Source of the DNA: Procambarus clarkii
Taxonomy: Eukaryota; Arthropoda; Malacostraca; Decapoda; Cambaridae
Assembly (NCBI RefSeq): GCF_040958095.1
Contig: NC_091199.1
Span: forward strand, 32,769,768-32,833,767
DNA: 64,000 nt
Reading direction: 5' to 3'
Shown here: in pieces, positions 60,866 to 64,000 of the stretch
Layout: the number at the start of each line of letters is the position of its first letter
How positions within the stretch are numbered: the stretch's first letter is position 1
Translations under genes and position numbers: made by a program
The notes under the pieces: model-generated
What the model was told of the DNA's origin: nothing
What the model saw: only the letters and a program-made list of their open reading frames with translations
Databases searched by the model: none

Positions 60866-61440
60866 ATGAAGAATCTCAAGGTTCGGTACACCAATGTTGA
60901 TGGGGTATCTAATAAAGCAGAAGAGATAAAAGAAAGAGTGAGTGAGGCAGATCCTGACATAGTTGCAATTGTGGAAACTAAAATTAATGACATGATCACA
61001 GATGCAATCTTTCCTGAAGGGTACCAGGTGATACGAAAAGAGAGGACACAGAGACAGGGAGGGGGAGGGGGAGTGGCACTCCTAATAAAGCGGAAATGGA
61101 AGTTTGAAGACCTGGGATATCGGGTTACCAATGAGTGCACAAGCTTGATTCATGGAACTCTGACAGTAGATAGGAGGAAGATTGTGATCTTGGTAATCTA
61201 CAATCCTCCACCAAACAGTAGAAGACCCAGGCAGGAGTATGATGACAACAACAAGGCATGTATAGATGAACTGCAGAAGGCAGCAACACTAGCCCACAGA
61301 ATGAGAGCAAAGCTGCTGATCATGGGGGGACCTAAATCATGGAGAGATAAATTGAGAATCAAGGAATCCCCATGGAGGGAACGAAACGTGGGGAACAAAA
61401 TTAGTAGATGTTATAGACAGGAATTTCCTAACACAACATG
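60866..61440 (+). pseudogene. APE-type endonuclease domain of copy G (frameshifted)
   Basis: It starts MKNLKVRYTNVDGVSNKAEE and contains PDIVAIVETKIND (catalytic-Glu block ET), GGGGGVALLIKRKWKFEDLG, VILVIYNPPPNSRRP and AKLLIMGG. There the expected G-D-F-N motif is destroyed by a small deletion in a G-run at about 61324-61330, and the frame is lost. The downstream part of the domain continues in the frame that gives DAPSLLDLIFTQNVEDIEKL and LGASDHCVLVFDY (the SDH motif). This nicking domain would start target-primed reverse transcription in an intact element. Confidence 0.85.
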
Positions 61441-63677
61441 TGAAGGAAGACACAAGGGAAAGAGGAGGAGATGCACCGAGCCTATTAGACCTGATTTTCA
61501 CCCAGAACGTAGAAGATATCGAGAAATTAGAGCATGAAATACCTCTAGGGGCCAGTGACCATTGTGTCCTAGTCTTTGATTACATGACGGAATTCAAACT
61601 TATGACCATGGGACAAGAGATCTGGGAAAGGAGAGTTGACTACAGGAAAGGGAACTATAAGAGGATAAGGGACTATCTGGGTGAAGTGCAGTGGGAGGAA
61701 GAAATTAGAGGAAAAACAGTCCAAGATATGATGGACCTAGTCATACAGAAATGCCAGGAGGCCGAAGAGAGATTTATACCAACAGTAAAGGGAAAAAATT
61801 AGAAGGAATATAATAACCCATGGTTTAATAGACAGTGTCAGGAAGCAAAAATGGTCAGCAGGCGGGAGTGGAGGAAGTACAGAAGACAAAGTACAGAGGA
61901 CAACAGGATCAGATGCAACAGAGCTAGGAACGATTACATTAACATAAGACGAACATCGGAAAGGGACTATGAGAACGATATTGCAATCAAAGCGAAAAAA
62001 CAACCTAAGTTACTACACAGTCATATAAGAAGAAAAATTTCGGTGAACGACCAAGTGACAAGACTAAGGAAGACAGAGGGGGCATATACTGAAAGTGACA
62101 AGGAAATCTGTGAGGCACTGAATGCCAGTTTCCATGGAGTGTTCACTACCGAGCCTGAGCAGCTCCCATTGTTGGAAGGGGTTACCCTAGATGAAAGACT
62201 ATCAGATATAGAGATGATAGCAGAGGAGGTAATGAAACAGTTGGCAACTTTAGATGCAACTAAATCAGTTGGACCAGACAAAGTATCACCGTGGATACTA
62301 AAAGAAGCAGCGCAGGCCCTCAGCGTGCCTCTGGCAATGATCTTTAATGAGACACTTATGTCGGGAGAATTGCCCAGTTGCTGGAAGAAGGCAAATGTGC
62401 GGATCTTCAAGAAAGGCGATAGGGAGGAGGCACTTAACTATAGACCTGTATCACTGACAAGCCACCCCTGTAAAATACTGGAAAGAATAATTAGGCTACG
62501 ACTGGTTGCACACATGGAGAACATTAGGTTTGTGAACAAACATCAACAGGGGTTCTGGACAGGGAAATCGTGCCTAACAAACCTTCTGGTATTCTATGAT
62601 AAAATAACGAGGATAAGACAGGACAGAGATGGTTGGGCAGACTGCATATTTCTGGACTGCCAAAAAGCCTTTGATACAGTACTGCACATGAGACTGCTGT
62701 TCAAACTCGAGAGGCAGGCGGGGGTGGTGGGAAAGGTCCTAGCATGGATAAGGAACTACCTAACAGGAAGGAGCCAAAGAGTTACGGTAAGGGGCGAGAA
62801 GTCGGACTGGCGAACAGTAACAAGTGGAGTACCACAAGGATCGGTGCTGGGACCAATTCTATTTCTTGTATATGTTAATGACATGTTTACAGGCGTAGAG
62901 TCCTACATGTCGATGTTTGCGGATGATGCAAAGTTGATGAGAAGAGTTGTGACAGATGAGAATTGCAGGATCCTCCAAGAGGACCTGAACAGGTTGCAGA
63001 GATGGTCAGAGAAATGGCTACTGGAATTCAACATGAGTAAATGTAAAGTTATGGAAATGGGACTAGGAGATAGGAGACCAAAGGGACAGTACACAATGAA
63101 GGGGAAAAGCCTACCTGTGACGACGCGCGAAAGAGACCTGGGTGTGGACGTAACACCTAATCTATTTCCTGAGGCACATATAAATAGGATAACGACAGCA
63201 GCGTACTCTACACTGGCAAAAGTTAGAACATCATTCAGAAACCTAAGTAAAGAGGCATTTAGGGCGCTTTACACTGCCTACGTGAGGCCAGTCTTAGAGT
63301 ATGCCGCCTCATCATGGAGTCCCCATCTGAAGAAGCATATAATGAAACTGGAAAAGGTTCAGAGGTTTGCAACGAGACTCGTCCCAGAGCTATGAGGGAT
63401 GGGGTATGAGGAGCACCTAAGGGAACTGTGCCTTATGACACTAGAAAGAAGAAGGGAGAGTGGGGACATGATAGTAACGTATAAAATACTCAGAGGGATT
63501 GACAGAGTGGGCATAGACGAAATGTTCACACGGAATAGTAACAGAACGAGGGGACATGGATGGAAGCTTGAAATTCAGATGAGTCACAGAGATGTTAGGA
63601 AGTTTTCTTTTAGATTGAGTAGTGGGAAAATGAAATGCACTTCTGGAACAGGTTGTGGAAGCAAATACTGTTCATAA
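61440..63677 (+). pseudogene. Linker, reverse transcriptase and C-terminus of copy G, two in-frame stops
   Basis: A single frame from 61440 to 63677 is broken only by TAG at 61801-61803 and TGA at 63393-63395. Blocks: GKTVQDMMDLVIQKCQEAEE, ENDIAIKAKKQPKLLHSHIR, GPDKVSPWILKEAAQALSVP, EALNYRPVSLTSHPCKILER, QQGFWTGKSCLTNLLVFYDK, DCIFLDCQKAFDTVLHMRLL, TVTSGVPQGSVLGPILFLVY and the catalytic SMFADDAKLMRRV (about 62915-62930). WSEKWLLEFNMSKCKVMEMG and ERDLGVDVTPNLFPEAHI follow. After the second stop the frame continues as GYEEHLRELCLMTLERRRES. The NVV-P-I-Y block has a one-residue loss (NVRIFKKGDREE). Confidence 0.88.
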
Positions 63678-63780
63678 TTTTAATTATGAGTATGCAAAAA
63701 AAAAAAAATTATTTTATTTTAAAAAAGTGTATGCACTTCAGGAACAGGTTGTGGAAGTAAATACTATTCATAATTTTAAA
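63637..63780 (+). repeat. Direct duplication of about 50 bp around an A/T-rich spacer in copy G
   Basis: TGCACTTCTGGAACAGGTTG... CATAATTTTAA (about 63638-63685) is repeated as TGCACTTCAGGAACAGGTTG... CATAATTTTAA (about 63733-63780). The spacer contains a 13-nt A-run and TTATTTTATTTTAAAAAA. The second copy continues the normal ORF2 C-terminus (V-N-T-I-H-N-F-K-T-R-Y-D-R) to a TAA near 63824. Confidence 0.9.
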
Positions 63781-63924
63781 ACCAGGTATGATAGGAAAAT
63801 GGGACAGGAGTCATTGCTGTAAACAACCGATGCTCGAAAGGCAGGATCCAAGAGTCAATGCTCGATCCTGCAGACACAACTAGGTGAGTACTAGGTGAGT
63901 ACACATGTCAGCCCCAGGGACGTA

Positions 63925-64000
63925 AGACTCCATACACAGCTTTAAATGTAGATATGAAAGAGCCCAGTAGGCTCAGGAACCTGTACACCAGTTGATTGAC
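63925..64000 (+). mobile_element. CR1-like LINE copy H, start of a 3' fragment
   Basis: It begins abruptly at GACTCCATACACAGCTTTAA (the D-S-I-H-S-F-K region) and continues to CCAGTTGATTGAC at the window edge, matching the 3' UTR of copies B and D. The rest lies outside the window. Confidence 0.9.

Larger units (their letters stand above)
60850..63905 (+). mobile_element. CR1-like LINE copy G (divergent subfamily, endonuclease present)
   Basis: The longest CR1-like copy: endonuclease, linker, RT, C-terminus and 3' UTR. Its protein differs from copy D at many positions but shares all motifs. The 3' end has the same kind of tail (ACACAACTAGGTGAGTACTA and a second AGGTGAGTAC, 63877-63903). A frameshift in the endonuclease, two in-frame stops (61801-61803 and 63393-63395) and a partial duplication near the 3' end inactivate it. 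Confidence 0.9.

Overview
The window is repeat-dense nuclear DNA from a eukaryote, and I find no host protein-coding gene, rRNA or functional tRNA that I can defend. The repertoire points to an arthropod, most likely a decapod crustacean such as a crayfish or lobster: tRNA-headed SINEs and fragments I associate with decapod genomes, CR1/L2-like LINEs, and LINEs with a gag/endonuclease/RT/RNase H layout. That assignment rests on recognition from memory; no search was run. The long 'open frames' in the window are mostly artefacts of tandem repeats whose period is a multiple of 3 (33, 51) or of stop-poor repeats read in turn through three frames (25, 31, 37).

Layout. 1-9153: three minisatellites (51, 31 and 52 bp units) separated by AT-rich DNA with decayed LINE remnants, one on the minus strand at about 3180-4310 and one on the plus strand at about 5137-5395. 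9154-14400: a 34-bp satellite split by a 5'-truncated CR1-like LINE (copy A), which is itself split by a 1.27-kb TG...CA insert that looks like a solo LTR. 14410-18000: a decayed I-like LINE carrying a tRNA-derived SINE. 18100-25490: an AT-rich mosaic of long inverted repeats, a foldback MITE, SINEs, LINE tails and two small tandem arrays. 25495-31340: two minus-strand I-like LINE copies joined head to tail, one lacking most of ORF2. 31440-40400: four minisatellites (25, 37, 33 and about 66 bp) almost back to back, including a 5.3-kb array of a 33-bp unit. 41150-48170: CR1-like LINE copies alternating with (AC)n tracts. 48800-52758: CR1-like copy F, split by a 1.58-kb TG...CA element with a perfect 5-bp target-site duplication. 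52759-58790: a longer but broken minus-strand I-like LINE with gag, endonuclease, RT and RNase H. 58790-60850: a second locus of the 66-bp satellite, flanking DNA and an (AC)n tract. 60850-63905: a divergent CR1-like LINE with an endonuclease domain. The window ends inside another CR1-like 3' fragment.

The most notable patterns are these. (1) All eight CR1-like copies lie on the plus strand, and several start directly after, or end directly into, (AC)n tracts, which suggests microsatellite-targeted insertion or local amplification. (2) These LINEs end in a short repeated tail containing AGGTGAGTAC, a consensus 5' splice-site motif. (3) Satellite arrays carry short dyad symmetries, higher-order duplications and, at 34.1-34.4 kb, units that look intermediate between two array types. 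(4) Five perfect or near-perfect hairpins look like template-switch products. (5) Two nested TG...CA inserts have target-site duplications. Copy D (45290-47189) is the only long uninterrupted retrotransposon frame; every other element is broken.
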